Source: Glycomyces xiaoerkulensis (GTDB lineage: Bacteria; Actinomycetota; Actinomycetes; Mycobacteriales; Micromonosporaceae). From it: DNA of 64,000 nt. The translations under genes and the position numbers were made by a program. Position 1 is the first letter of the stretch. Each line of letters opens with the position of its first letter. Where the stretch lies: contig NZ_PGGV01000028.1 of the NCBI RefSeq assembly GCF_002798405.1, forward strand, positions 27,415-91,414, written 5' to 3'. Positions 45,306 to 54,149 of the stretch are shown piece by piece. The notes beneath the pieces are model-generated. The model searched no databases and was not told the origin of the DNA. It saw only the letters and a program-made list of their open reading frames with translations.

Positions 45306-45842
45306 CTATCGCGGCAACTGGAGGTCCGCGCGGGCCGTCTCCAGCGCACGCCAGCGTTCGAGGTTCAGCCGCGCGTCCGACAGCGCGTCGTGGAGCTCGG
45401 CGTCGTCGGCGACCGGCAGCTCCGGCCGGCCCAGGTCGTCCCAGCGCTGGCGCAGGTCCTTGGTCATGCGCGGCAGCACCCGCGGCAGCTCGGGCATGGT
45501 GCCCCACAACTGCGCGAACACCACGTGGTCGTAGGCGCCGTACCAGGCCCACAGCTCGATGCGCTCGCCCGGGTGGGTCCCGGTCCGCTTGCGGACCGGC
45601 GCCACCAGGAATTCGTACAGCTCGTCGCGGATGGCGGTGCGGTCCTTCCACAGCGAACTGGCCGGCCCGGGCAGCTTGTCGAGGACATTGCGGCGCACCC
45701 ATTCGATGGCGCGGCTCGGATCGAACTCAGTGGACACGGCGTAATACTCGCGACCGTGCTCATCGACGACGGCGATCGACACCAGCTCGATGGTTCGACC
45801 GTCCTCGATGAACTCGCAGTCGTAGAAGTAGCGGTACGCCAC
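45306..45842 (-). CDS. RNase AS-type 3'-5' exoribonuclease
   Basis: A 178-residue DEDDh-fold protein. YFYDCEFIEDG carries the first Asp and Glu, and HDALSDARLN the catalytic His and last Asp. It matches the mycobacterial RNase AS (Rv2179c), which trims adenylate-rich RNA 3' ends. GTG start with AAAGGCGGG upstream. It is monocistronic, 67 bp from pfkA. Confidence 0.88.
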   Translation of the reverse strand: MAYRYFYDCEFIEDGRTIELVSIAVVDEHGREYYAVSTEFDPSRAIEWVRRNVLDKLPGPASSLWKDRTAIRDELYEFLVAPVRKRTGTHPGERIELWAWYGAYDHVVFAQLWGTMPELPRVLPRMTKDLRQRWDDLGRPELPVADDAELHDALSDARLNLERWRALETARADLQLPR

Positions 45843-46168
45843 GCACCCGCCTTTCGTAGGATCACGAGCGGACTTTCCGGACCGTTCGGCCCGCGCCCGT
45901 ATGTCGCCGGATTGGACTCGACGCTACGCCATACGATCTGATGACCGGGAGCGGACCACGCAGACCGCCCGCAGGTTCCGTGATACCGGACATCCAACGC
46001 CAAAACACGTAGACTGGATCGCACATTCGGCCGCCCGCCGCACGCCGCGATTGAACACATGAATCAACGGAGCGTGAAGTTTCCGACACTGAGCCCTGTA
46101 CAACGACGGAAAAGACAGCGATTATCGGAGGGAACCCGCGGATCGGTCCCACCGAAGGGGGAAGAACT
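45843..46168. other. 326-bp divergent intergenic region (RNase AS / Crp)
   Basis: No gene or tRNA was found. The right half holds the candidate Crp-gene promoter, and a leader of about 145 nt follows it. A GAAGGGGGAAG ribosome site lies before the Crp ATG. Nothing else stands out. Confidence 0.5.
45987..46015 (+). promoter_or_regulatory. candidate promoter for the Crp-family gene
   Basis: CGGACA, 17 bp and TAGACT, a fair match to actinobacterial housekeeping promoters. Transcription would start near 46022. Confidence 0.35.
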
Positions 46169-46861
46169 ATGGGTGCAAACCCATCTGAAGACCCGCTAGC
46201 AGGCGTCGCCATGTTCGCCGGCCTCGACCCGCAGGCCCGGCGCAAGATCGCGGACGTGGCGGTACCCCGCCACTACCGGCGCGGCCGCCTGCTGTTCTTC
46301 GAAGGCGAAGCGGGCGAGTCGCTCATCATGATCCGGTCGGGGGCGGTGAGCGTCTTCCGCACCGCCGCCACCGGGGAACGGGCGATGCTGCACGTCGCGC
46401 GCGCACCCGAGGTGCTCGGCGAGGTCTCGCTGCTGGACGGCTCCCCGCGGTCGGCCTCGGCCGAAGCACTGGAGGACACCACGGCGCTGGCGCTGGCCCG
46501 CTCCTCCTTCCTCGAACTGGTCCACGGGAGCCCGAAGATGCTCGACTCGGTGCTGCGGTCGATGGGCATGATCGTGCGCCGCCTGACCGAGCAGTCCAGC
46601 GACCACGTCTTCCTCGACCTGCCCGGGAGGGTGGCCAAGACCCTGGTGCGGCTGGCCGAGCAGCACTCCTCCCCCATGACCACCATCGAGCTCAACCAGA
46701 CGCAGTTGGCAGAGATGGCCGGAGGCTCCCGGCAGAGCGTCAACCAGGCGATCGGGATCTTCGCCAACCGCGGGTGGCTCCGCACCGAGGGCCGCAAGAT
46801 CGTCGTGGTCGACCTGCCGGCGCTGCGCCGGAGGGCCGGCTTCGGCGGAACGGAACAATGA
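46169..46861 (+). CDS. Crp/Fnr-family transcription regulator
   Basis: A 230-residue protein with an N-terminal cyclic-nucleotide-binding beta-roll (about 15-125) and a C-terminal winged helix with TQLAEMAGGSRQSVNQAIGI. The phosphate cassette reads LGEVSLLDGSPRSASAEA. This keeps the Glu but has SPRSAS in the cAMP-loop, as in some actinobacterial homologs, so the ligand may be cAMP or something else. The start codon lies in a small palindrome (ATGGGT-GCAA-ACCCAT), which could modulate translation. Confidence 0.9.
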   Translation: MGANPSEDPLAGVAMFAGLDPQARRKIADVAVPRHYRRGRLLFFEGEAGESLIMIRSGAVSVFRTAATGERAMLHVARAPEVLGEVSLLDGSPRSASAEALEDTTALALARSSFLELVHGSPKMLDSVLRSMGMIVRRLTEQSSDHVFLDLPGRVAKTLVRLAEQHSSPMTTIELNQTQLAEMAGGSRQSVNQAIGIFANRGWLRTEGRKIVVVDLPALRRRAGFGGTEQ

Positions 46862-46892
46862 GTCGCAGCGGCGGAGCGATGCCGGGCCGGGG

Positions 46893-47645
46893 CTAGGACC
46901 CCTGGCCTTTCTCTTTGACCTTGGCGGCGTATTCGTCGACGTAGTCCTGGCCCGAGAGTTCACGGAGCGCGTCCATGACCTCGTCGGTGACCGCCCGCTC
47001 GACGGTGCGGTCGCCGACCATGCCCTCGTAACGGGAGAAGTCCAGCGATCGCCCGATCTTGATCCGCACCCGGCCGCGGCCCGGGAGCCGCTTGCCGATC
47101 GGCTGCAGCTCGCCGGTGTTGAGCATCGCCACCGGCACCACCGGCGCGCCGGCCTGGAGCGCCAGCCGCGCCACGCCGGTCTTGCCGCGGTAGAGCCGCC
47201 CGTCGGGCGAGCGCGTCCCCTCCGGGTAGATCCCGAACAGCCGACCCTCCGAGAGCACCCGCCTGCCGGTGCCGAGGGCGTCGTCGGCGGCGTCCCCACC
47301 GGTCCGGTCCACCGGAACGGCGCCCACCAGGCCCATGAACACGCGGGTCAGCCGGCCCTTGAAACCGGTTCCGGTGAAGTACTCCTCCTTCGCGATGAAG
47401 GTGATGTGCCGGTTGATCACCAGGGGCAGGAACACCGAGTCGAACACCGCGAGGTGGTTGCTGGCGAGGATCGCCGCGCCCGAATCGGGCACGCGGTCGA
47501 GGCCCTCGACCTGGGGCCGCCAGATCGCCCACAGCAGCGGGCCCAGCACCGCCTTCAACACCCGGTAAATCACGGACTCAAGCGTATAGCGCGCGTTCAC
47601 CTTCCCGCGGGGCCACGGGTCCGCGCTCGCCGAAACCGGGTCCAT
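46893..47645 (-). CDS. 1-acyl-sn-glycerol-3-phosphate acyltransferase (PlsC type)
   Basis: About 250 residues. SNHLAVFDS is the HX4D catalytic motif, YPEGTRSPDG binds the glycerol phosphate, and a hydrophobic segment (VLGPLLWAIW) ties it to the membrane. It adds the second acyl chain in phosphatidic acid synthesis or remodels related lipids. The start is uncertain: ATG 47645 is used, but GTG codons further in also give a full domain. Convergent with the Crp gene. Confidence 0.88.
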   Translation of the reverse strand: MDPVSASADPWPRGKVNARYTLESVIYRVLKAVLGPLLWAIWRPQVEGLDRVPDSGAAILASNHLAVFDSVFLPLVINRHITFIAKEEYFTGTGFKGRLTRVFMGLVGAVPVDRTGGDAADDALGTGRRVLSEGRLFGIYPEGTRSPDGRLYRGKTGVARLALQAGAPVVPVAMLNTGELQPIGKRLPGRGRVRIKIGRSLDFSRYEGMVGDRTVERAVTDEVMDALRELSGQDYVDEYAAKVKEKGQGS

Positions 47646-47689
47646 CGTGCGAGAATTGGGCGGCGGCATCACGACTGACTGGAGGCGCG

Positions 47690-48457
47690 GTGGCAGACGG
47701 CTCAGAGGCGTTCACGTTCGACGTCGGACCCGACGCCGAGGCCACGATGCTGCTGTGCCACGGCTTCACCGGCGACCCGTCGAGCCTGCGCCCCTGGGGG
47801 GAGCACCTGCGCGACGCCGGATTCAACGTGGTGTGCCCGCTGCTGCCCGGCCACGGCCTGCCCTGGCGGCAGTTGGCCAAGACGCGCTGGACCGACTGGT
47901 ACGGCGAGGTCGAGCGGGGCCTGGATCTGGCGCTGGGGTTCGGCCGTCCCGTGTTCGCGGGGGGCCTGTCGCTGGGCGGTTCGCTGGCGCTGCGGCTGGC
48001 CGAGATGCGCGGCGGCGACCTGAGCGGACTGGCGCTGGTCAATCCGGCCATCTACGACGACAAGCCCAACGGGTTCCTGGCCCCGATGCTGCGGTTCGTC
48101 GTGCCGAGCGTGGGCTCGATCGGCTCCGACCTGGCCAAACCCGACGTGCGGGAGAAGACCAGCGACCGGACCCCGCTGGCGGCTTTCGCGTCCGCCCGCC
48201 GGTTGTGGAAGCTCACCCGCACCGACCTGCCGCGGATCACGCTGCCGATCCGCATCTTCACCAGTACGGTCGACCATGTGGTCCACCCGCGGAACAGCGC
48301 CGTGATCCGCGCCGGGGTGCGCTCGAAGGATGTGGAGTCGACCGTCCTGCCGCGCAGCTACCATGTAGCGACCCTGGATTACGACGCGGAGACGATTTTC
48401 TCCGGAACCGTCGAGTTCATGACCAGGCAATTGGCCGATACCCGAGGTGCCAGATGA
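47690..48457 (+). CDS. alpha/beta-hydrolase, carboxylesterase/monoacylglycerol-lipase type
   Basis: A 255-residue esterase resembling Est30. HGFTGDPSSLRP is the oxyanion region, GGLSLGGSLA holds the Ser nucleophile, STVDHVV the Asp and SYHVATLD the His. It acts on short-chain esters or monoacylglycerols; the true substrate is unknown. GTG start with GGAGG upstream. It overlaps the next gene by ATGA and is divergent from the acyltransferase gene. Confidence 0.9.
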   Translation: MADGSEAFTFDVGPDAEATMLLCHGFTGDPSSLRPWGEHLRDAGFNVVCPLLPGHGLPWRQLAKTRWTDWYGEVERGLDLALGFGRPVFAGGLSLGGSLALRLAEMRGGDLSGLALVNPAIYDDKPNGFLAPMLRFVVPSVGSIGSDLAKPDVREKTSDRTPLAAFASARRLWKLTRTDLPRITLPIRIFTSTVDHVVHPRNSAVIRAGVRSKDVESTVLPRSYHVATLDYDAETIFSGTVEFMTRQLADTRGAR

Positions 48458-48903
48458 CCGACCGCGAAGAGGAACCCGAGCCCGGCGGCGAGATGCGCCC
48501 CGAGGACGTCGACCGGCGGTTCAACGAGCTGATCCGCGACCTCAACCCGGACCGCTCGCCCGGCCAGGCCGAGCCGATGACGCCGCCGTCCCCGCCTCCC
48601 GCCGAGGAGGACGAGCCGACGCTGCTGGAGCTGTGGGACGCCGAGCTGCCGGAGGACGAGGACGAGGAGGACTACGTCGCCCCCGAGCCGCCGCCGGTGC
48701 CGTGGCCGAGCCTGCCGGCGATCGGCGGGGTGCTGTTCCTGATCGGCGGCCTGGTGCTGCTGGTGCGGCCCGAATTCGCGCCGTTCGGCACGAACCCGGG
48801 GCGCCTGATCGGGTTCGGCGTGTTCGTCCTCGGCGTGTGGATGCTGATCAGCCGCCTGAGGGAGGACCACTCGGAGGACGACGGCAACGGCGCGGTCGTC
48901 TTA
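48454..48903 (+). CDS. acidic membrane protein without an in-frame stop at its expected end
   Basis: About 150 residues: an acidic Pro-rich N-terminal half (PEDVDRRFNELIRDLNP early on), two hydrophobic helices (about 92-112 and 117-132) and a short acidic tail ending SEDDGNGAVV. The frame then reads TTA where a TAG one base away would end it, and stays open to 49839, antisense to the next genes. I give the end where coding evidence stops. ATG overlaps the esterase stop. A lost stop, by mutation or read error, is likely. Confidence 0.55.
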
Positions 48904-49527
48904 GCCGCGGTTCAGCCAGGAGAGGACGGCGTCCAGCAGGCCTTCGGCGTTCGGTCCCTTGAAGACCTCGTCGCCGGAGCCCGGGAAGGTCAGCGGGGCG
49001 ATGCCGTAGGCCTCGGTGACCGCCTGGACCCTCTTCGACTGCGAGTCGGCCTCGCTGACCGCCAGCATCACCGGCGGCGACCCGACCGGCTTCGGTATCC
49101 GCTTCGGCAGCTTCTTGGGCGCCACCATCACCAGCGCCGCGGCCGGGTAGCGGGCGGCGGCCTCCGCGCACCAGGCGGCGCCGTGGCCGTGGCCGATGAG
49201 CACCGTCCGCCGCGGGAGGCCGATCGCCGCCTGCACCACGTCGTGGACGAACGCGCCGGTCCCGCCGGCGGCGGCCGGGGTGCTGCCCTGGCCGCGGACG
49301 CTGACGGCCGCCGCGTAGCGGCCGTCGGTGGCGATGCGTTTGAGCCACAGAGCGCCGAAGGCCGCGGCCCCGGCCGGATCGCCGGTGCAGCACAGCACCG
49401 GGCTGGCGTCGGGATCGTCCCGGTAATCCGCGTCGAGCAGGTCGGCGGGCTCGACGACGGCCGTCTCGCGCTTGACCGAGACGGGTTCGGGGGCGCGGGT
49501 GCGGCTGACCCAGGTTTGCAGGCTCAC
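48901..49527 (-). CDS. alpha/beta-hydrolase-like protein without the nucleophile Ser
   Basis: A 208-residue alpha/beta-hydrolase-fold protein. The nucleophile elbow GxSxG reads GHGHG (VLIGHGHGAAW), so the Ser is Gly. SEADSQSK near the usual Asp position and a weak C-terminal His region follow. It may bind rather than hydrolyse ligands. GTG overlaps the FMO stop (GTGA), which ties it to the monooxygenase. The stop shares bases with the plus-strand gene's expected end. Confidence 0.72.
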   Translation of the reverse strand: MSLQTWVSRTRAPEPVSVKRETAVVEPADLLDADYRDDPDASPVLCCTGDPAGAAAFGALWLKRIATDGRYAAAVSVRGQGSTPAAAGGTGAFVHDVVQAAIGLPRRTVLIGHGHGAAWCAEAAARYPAAALVMVAPKKLPKRIPKPVGSPPVMLAVSEADSQSKRVQAVTEAYGIAPLTFPGSGDEVFKGPNAEGLLDAVLSWLNRG

Positions 49528-50882
49528 GAAGCGGGCTCCTGTTCGAGGGTGTCGATGATGCGGCCGAGGCTCGCCAGGTATTCCTCGGCGTCGACGGCGA
49601 GTGCGTGGCGCGGGGAGGTGCCGTTCGATTCGAGTTCGTACTGGGCCGACTCGCTGACGACCTGCTGGCGGAAGTTCGCGGCGCGCTCGGGATCGCCTCG
49701 GCGGATGGTGAGCCAGTGCGAGATGGCGTGCGTCTGCCAGTGGACCATCGGCAGGACGCCGGCGCCCGGCTCGACCAGGCCCGCCACGGCGAGCGTCTCG
49801 ACGCGCGGGGAGAACATGCGCGCCAGCAGCTTCGGGTGATCGGGGTCCCCGTCGGCGCCGAGCAGTCCGGCGGGCACGCAGGTGATCTTGGGGCGGTATC
49901 CGGTGGCGAGGACGACCACGTCGGGCCGCATCTCGGTGCCGTCGGCGAACCCGACCTCCAGCCCGTCGAAGCGGGTGATCTCGGGGCGGCGCTCGATCGA
50001 GCCGTCGCCGACGTGCTCCAGGTATCGGCCGTTGCGGATCGGCTCCTCGTCGGTGTGGCCGTGCTCGGGCCGGTCCATGCCCATGCGGTCGGCGAGCCGC
50101 CGGGGCCCCTTGAGGAGCCGGTCGGTGAGGAACCGCCGCAGCCAGCGGGGCCGCCGCCGGTTGAGCCGGGCCAGTGCGTAGTCGGAGGGTTCGCCGCCGA
50201 GGTATTTGGGCAGGTACCAGTAGCCGCGGTGGGTCGAGTGGACGCAGCGGGCGGCGCCCACGGCGGCCTCGCAGGCGATGTCGACACCGGAGTTGCCGCC
50301 GCCGACGACGAGGACCTTCTTGCCGCGCAGGCGGGAGCCGTCCTTGAGCTGCGAGGAGTGGAGGACGGTGCCGCGGAAGCGGTCCTGCCCGGGGTAGGAG
50401 GGCAGGTTCGGGACCCAGTGGTGTCCGGTGGCGACGATGACCGCGCCGTAGCGGAGCCGCCGTGCCGCCGAGCCGGCGGCGGGCTTGACGACCACTTCGA
50501 AGCGGGATCCCTCCACCGGTTCGACGTGGGAGATCTCCGAGCCGTACCAGATGTGCTCGCCCAGGCCGAAATGGGCGGCGTAGGACTTGAGGTATTCGAG
50601 CATCAGCGCCGCCGACGGGTAGTCCGGCCAGTGGTCGGGCATGGGGAAGTCGGGGATCTCGGTCAGGGCGCGGGAGGTGACCAGGTGGGTGTTGGGGTAG
50701 AGCGGGCAGTGCTGGTTCTCGGGGTTCCACAGGCCGCCGAGGACGGTGTCGCGCTCGTAGCAGTCCACTTCGAAGCCGTTCTCGCGGAGGTTCTTGACCG
50801 CGATCAGACCCGAGGCTCCGGCGCCGATGACGCAGACGGCCTCTCCTCGGTCATAGGCGGCTTGGGAGGAGTACTCCTGCAA
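49524..50882 (-). CDS. flavin-containing monooxygenase
   Basis: A 452-residue FMO-type enzyme. CVIGAGASGLIA binds FAD, VLVVGGGNSGVDIA binds NADPH, and FRGTVLHSSQLKD is the FMO/BVMO-like FxGxxxHSxxY/F motif between them. VVVLATGYRP is typical of the family. It could oxidise N, S or ketones. Start TTG with GAAGGAG eight bases upstream. It is divergent from a P450 and overlaps a degenerate hydrolase. Confidence 0.9.
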   Translation of the reverse strand: MQEYSSQAAYDRGEAVCVIGAGASGLIAVKNLRENGFEVDCYERDTVLGGLWNPENQHCPLYPNTHLVTSRALTEIPDFPMPDHWPDYPSAALMLEYLKSYAAHFGLGEHIWYGSEISHVEPVEGSRFEVVVKPAAGSAARRLRYGAVIVATGHHWVPNLPSYPGQDRFRGTVLHSSQLKDGSRLRGKKVLVVGGGNSGVDIACEAAVGAARCVHSTHRGYWYLPKYLGGEPSDYALARLNRRRPRWLRRFLTDRLLKGPRRLADRMGMDRPEHGHTDEEPIRNGRYLEHVGDGSIERRPEITRFDGLEVGFADGTEMRPDVVVLATGYRPKITCVPAGLLGADGDPDHPKLLARMFSPRVETLAVAGLVEPGAGVLPMVHWQTHAISHWLTIRRGDPERAANFRQQVVSESAQYELESNGTSPRHALAVDAEEYLASLGRIIDTLEQEPAS

Positions 50883-51057
50883 CGGACTTGCTCCTTCGCT
50901 CGAGCGTCGAATCGGGCCTGGCTCCGCCGCCCCTCGGCTGGGACCGGTTGGCGCCTCGCCGGGGCGGGGAGGCGTGGTTTCGCCGGGAGGCGTCGGAGGA
51001 CTTCCTGCAGATTACCGTGAGCAAGGCTCGTCCCTTTGGGGGAGGTAGGCTCCGCAC

Positions 51058-52173
51058 GTGCTGTTCGAGCTGTGGAAACATCCCAGGCCCACGGCCGGCG
51101 TGTTCCGCCAGGAAGGACAGGTGGTGGTGGCCTCGCACCGCCTGGCGAAGCGGGTGCTGGCCGACAACGAGCGGTTCTCCCCCGCCAACGCGCTCGACGC
51201 GGTCACGCCGCTGCCGCCGGCGGTGCTGCGGGAGCTGACCAGGCACCGGTTCCGGCTGCCGCCGACGCTGGCCAACAACGACACCGCCGGCCACGAGCGG
51301 ATCCGGGCGGTGTTCGGCGAGGTCTTCCGGCCCGACCGGGTCGCGGCCCTGCGGCCGTGGCTGACCGGTCTGGTGCGGCGGCGGGTGGCGGGCCTGGCGT
51401 GGCGGCTTCGCGCCGGGGAGGCGGTGGACCTGGACGCGGAGGTGTCCTCGGAGGTGCCGCTGGCCGCACTGGCGCGGCTGGTGGGCCTGGAGGTCGGCGC
51501 GACCGGCGAGGTGAAGCGCTTCTCCAGGGCGGCCCTGGAGCTGTTCTGGGGCCGTCCGGATCCGGACCGCCAAATGGAGCTGGCGCGGATCGTCGGGCCT
51601 TACCATCGGCTGCTGCGCTCCTGGACGGCCCGCGCCGGGGGCGCGGTCGCGGAGGTGCGCGACGAGCACGGGGAGGACGCCGCGACCGCGGCCCTGTTCT
51701 TCCTCCTGGTGGCGGGGCAGGAGACCACGTCGCAGTTCCTGACGCTCCTGGCCCACGAGCTCATCGGCACCCCGGAGCTCCTCGACCACCGCCCGGAGCG
51801 GATCGTGGAGGAGGGCCTGCGGCTGCACTCGTCGATCACCTCGTGGCGGCGGGTGGCGGCGGTGGACGCGGCGATCGGCGACGTGCCGGTCAAGGCCGGG
51901 GAGTCGATCCTGGTCTGGCTGGCCGCGGCCGGTGCCGAGGTCGGTGAGTGCCCCGCGGAGATGGTCCCGGGCCAGCGCGGTTCCCGGAAGCACCTGGCAT
52001 TCGGGGCCGGGGCGCACCGCTGCCTGGGCAGCCAGCTCTCACGGATGGAGTCGGAGGTGGTGATCGCCGAGCTGGCGCCGCTGCTGCGGCGCTGCGAGGT
52101 GCTCTCGCCGCCGGTGAGCGACCCGAACCTCTCGTTCAGGATGCCGAGCCCGCTCATAGTCGCGATGAGGTGA
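51058..52173 (+). CDS. cytochrome P450
   Basis: A 371-residue bacterial class I P450. The I-helix has VAGQETTSQF, the ExxR motif is EEGLR, and the heme loop is FGAGAHRCLGSQL with the axial Cys. It is shorter than usual at the N-terminus, which opens LFELWKHPRPTAGVF. No ferredoxin or reductase gene is adjacent. GTG start after GGGGGAGG. Substrate unknown; the divergent FMO suggests a small oxidative pathway. Confidence 0.92.
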   Translation: MLFELWKHPRPTAGVFRQEGQVVVASHRLAKRVLADNERFSPANALDAVTPLPPAVLRELTRHRFRLPPTLANNDTAGHERIRAVFGEVFRPDRVAALRPWLTGLVRRRVAGLAWRLRAGEAVDLDAEVSSEVPLAALARLVGLEVGATGEVKRFSRAALELFWGRPDPDRQMELARIVGPYHRLLRSWTARAGGAVAEVRDEHGEDAATAALFFLLVAGQETTSQFLTLLAHELIGTPELLDHRPERIVEEGLRLHSSITSWRRVAAVDAAIGDVPVKAGESILVWLAAAGAEVGECPAEMVPGQRGSRKHLAFGAGAHRCLGSQLSRMESEVVIAELAPLLRRCEVLSPPVSDPNLSFRMPSPLIVAMR

Positions 52174-52218
52174 GCGGTGCTTGCGAGTGGTGATCGAGTC
52201 TGAGCAACGGGCCGTCGC

Positions 52219-52452
52219 TCAGAAGTCGAACTCGTCGTCCTTGACTCCGGCGATGAAGGCGTCCCACTCGGCACGGGTGTAGACGATGACCGAACCCTCA
52301 GGGTGGTGGGAGTGACGCACCGCGATCCGCCCCGAGCCGTCGCCGAGCGGTCCGGCCTCCACGCACTGACCGCCGTTGTCGGGGCTGCGGGTGCTGATGT
52401 GCCAACGGATACCAGCCAGCTCACCTGGTGAGAGCTGCTGTTCGGTGCTCAT
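52219..52452 (-). CDS. DUF397 protein
   Basis: A 77-residue DUF397 protein with CVEAGPLGDGSGRIAVRHS and the C-terminal WDAFIAGVKDDEFDF. These small proteins pair with XRE regulators of the Scr1 type in actinobacteria, acting as a toxin-antitoxin-like or regulatory partner. ATG overlaps the stop of the XRE gene (ATGA). Confidence 0.92.
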   Translation of the reverse strand: MSTEQQLSPGELAGIRWHISTRSPDNGGQCVEAGPLGDGSGRIAVRHSHHPEGSVIVYTRAEWDAFIAGVKDDEFDF

Positions 52453-53312
52453 TTCATCTCCTCGATTCGCGCGGTGATGAGCTCTGCCGATCGCTCGGGA
52501 TCGAGCGCCTCTGCACTCAGATCTTCCCACACCTGGACTACGCGCTGAACTTTCGGATCCTCCACGAACAGCGAACCGGCGAGCGTGTCGAGGTGAGCCA
52601 CTCGCGGGTACGGGTCCGGCATTTCGAAGAGCATGAAGCTCCCCAGATGGCCAGCGTGCGGAGCTCGATCGGCCGGCATGATGCGTATCTCGACATTGTC
52701 TCTGAGGCACTCGGAGAGCAGTCGCTTAAGTTGCCGCCTCCAAACCTCCGGCCCGCCTACCGCGCGGTCCAGCACATACTCTTCAAGAATCACCGAAAGC
52801 TCTACGGGCGCCTCTCCGCCGAGGACCTGCTGTCGGTCCATCCTCAGATCGACCCACCGCTCGATCTGCTCCTCCAGCGCGTGGCCTTCTTCGGCCTTCC
52901 TGATGAGCATCTCGGCATAGTCTCGGGTTTGCAGCAACCCTTCCACGACCATCTGCTGGTACTTGCAGATTCGGTTCGCTCGACTCTCGAGCCAAGGCAG
53001 GTTGATGAAATCCTTGCCGAAGTCCGCTTTGTGCCGGTCCCACCAATCCCGCTGCCAGGCGTCCTCGCAGATCTGTTCGAGGTCGGCCCGCGCCTTGGGG
53101 TCGGACACGTCGTACAGCGTCATGAGCGCCACCAGGTCCGCTCGTCGGAGCGGATACTCACCGCTTTCGTAGCGGCTCATGGTGCTCGCATCGCGCTGGA
53201 GGTACTCGCCCGCGACCCGCAACGACATCTTCTTGGCGACCCGAAGCTCTCGGAGCTTCTCACCGAGCCACTGCGAACGAAGGGACGGACCAGGACCGGT
53301 GATGATTGCCAT
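52449..53312 (-). CDS. XRE/Scr1-type helix-turn-helix regulator with DUF5753
   Basis: A 287-residue protein. The N-terminal HTH (LRELRVAKKMSLRVAGEYLQ, then STMSRYESGEYP) is followed by a DUF5753 sensor domain with LLQTRDYAEMLI and SVILEEYVLDRAVG. These pairs with DUF397 control development and antibiotic production in Streptomyces relatives. ATG start. Palindromes in the divergent region upstream are probably its operators. Confidence 0.92.
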   Translation of the reverse strand: MAIITGPGPSLRSQWLGEKLRELRVAKKMSLRVAGEYLQRDASTMSRYESGEYPLRRADLVALMTLYDVSDPKARADLEQICEDAWQRDWWDRHKADFGKDFINLPWLESRANRICKYQQMVVEGLLQTRDYAEMLIRKAEEGHALEEQIERWVDLRMDRQQVLGGEAPVELSVILEEYVLDRAVGGPEVWRRQLKRLLSECLRDNVEIRIMPADRAPHAGHLGSFMLFEMPDPYPRVAHLDTLAGSLFVEDPKVQRVVQVWEDLSAEALDPERSAELITARIEEMK

Positions 53313-53367
53313 CGCCTCTCCACATCTCTGTCAGGCTGCCGACAGAATTTCTGGACCAAATCGAGCC

Positions 53368-53404
53368 AAGCAATATTGCTTAGCGCAATCATGTGTGCCA
53401 TGAT
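53368..53404. promoter_or_regulatory. two palindromes, candidate XRE operators
   Basis: AAGCAATATTGCTT (53368-53381, perfect 14 bp) and ATCATG-TGTGC-CATGAT (53388-53404) lie 56-92 bp upstream of the XRE start and 150-190 bp before the divergent small gene. A third repeat, ATTGC-N5-GCAAT, overlaps them. CCAAGCAA is repeated at 53366 and 53406, 40 bp apart. The stretch is AT-rich. Confidence 0.5.
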
Positions 53405-53555
53405 ACCAAGCAAGCGCATGAGGTCCAGTTCGGGATTCTGGCGACAGAGTTCTCGGAAACGGACACTTCATGCCCTCCACAGAAACCGACCGGGGCGGGA
53501 GACTCGGCTACCAACCTGCGCCCGCCCCGGTCTTGAGACAACGGAGGTATCCACC

Positions 53556-53879
53556 GTGTCAGCACCCATTGTCGCCCACGCGACAGGCAAGACCAAATCC
53601 GTTACACCGAACCGCGCCGATCTGGAGCGAGGCTCCTTCACCGACGGCGTCCGCTCCTACACCGTCCGGGTCTCCGGCGACGACGCCCCGGACTCCTTCC
53701 AGGTCCACACCGGCCCGGCCCGCGACATCGTCCTGGTCGTCTCCGGCCTGAACTCCGGCGAACTCCACGCCACGTGGGGCCCCTCCTGGCGCGGCGCCTC
53801 CGACGCCTGGCGCGAATGGGTCGAGGCCAAGGCGTTCATGACCTTCTACAACGGCGAAGGCCGGTTCTGCGATGGGTGA
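53556..53879 (+). CDS. unknown protein divergent from XRE/DUF397
   Basis: A 107-residue protein from GTG after GGAGG. It has no signal peptide or membrane helix. A beta-rich middle (RSYTVRVSGDDAPDSF, IVLVVSGLNSGELHA) is followed by a Trp-rich end (WGPSWRGASDAWREWVEAK). It overlaps the next gene by eight bases. No family recognised; the opposing XRE/DUF397 pair may control it. Confidence 0.7.
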   Translation: MSAPIVAHATGKTKSVTPNRADLERGSFTDGVRSYTVRVSGDDAPDSFQVHTGPARDIVLVVSGLNSGELHATWGPSWRGASDAWREWVEAKAFMTFYNGEGRFCDG

Positions 53880-54108
53880 GCACGTGAACCTCGGCGAGTT
53901 CCGGCGCGGACCGGCGATCTTCAGCGTCTTCCGCACCGCCGTCTCACCTGCTCAGTACCGTGTCACCTGCTCGGACGGCAACGGCCCCAGCGAGGTCTGC
54001 ACCTTCTCCGACCGTCCTGGCCCCGGGCCGAAGTGGCACGGCGCGTGGAACGGCGATCAGTGGTGCGACTGGATCGAGGCCGAGGCGCGCAGGATCGTCG
54101 CGAGATGA
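53872..54108 (+). CDS. unknown Trp/Cys-containing small protein
   Basis: A 78-residue protein that overlaps the previous gene by eight bases. It has FRRGPAIFSVFRTAVSP, Cys33 and Cys43 close together and a Trp-rich end (KWHGAWNGDQWCDWIEAEAR). Its end resembles that of its neighbour (both have a W..W-(E/A)-W pattern), so the two may be distant relatives. No function is known. A terminator follows. Confidence 0.7.
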   Translation: MGEHVNLGEFRRGPAIFSVFRTAVSPAQYRVTCSDGNGPSEVCTFSDRPGPGPKWHGAWNGDQWCDWIEAEARRIVAR

Positions 54109-54114
54109 CCGGGC

Positions 54115-54143
54115 GGTGAGCGCCGCCTCCGGCGGCGCTCACC
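54115..54143. terminator. bidirectional hairpin terminator
   Basis: A perfect 13-bp stem (54115-54127 with 54131-54143) and a 3-nt loop between two convergent genes. Confidence 0.85.
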
Positions 54144-54149
54144 TCGGGG

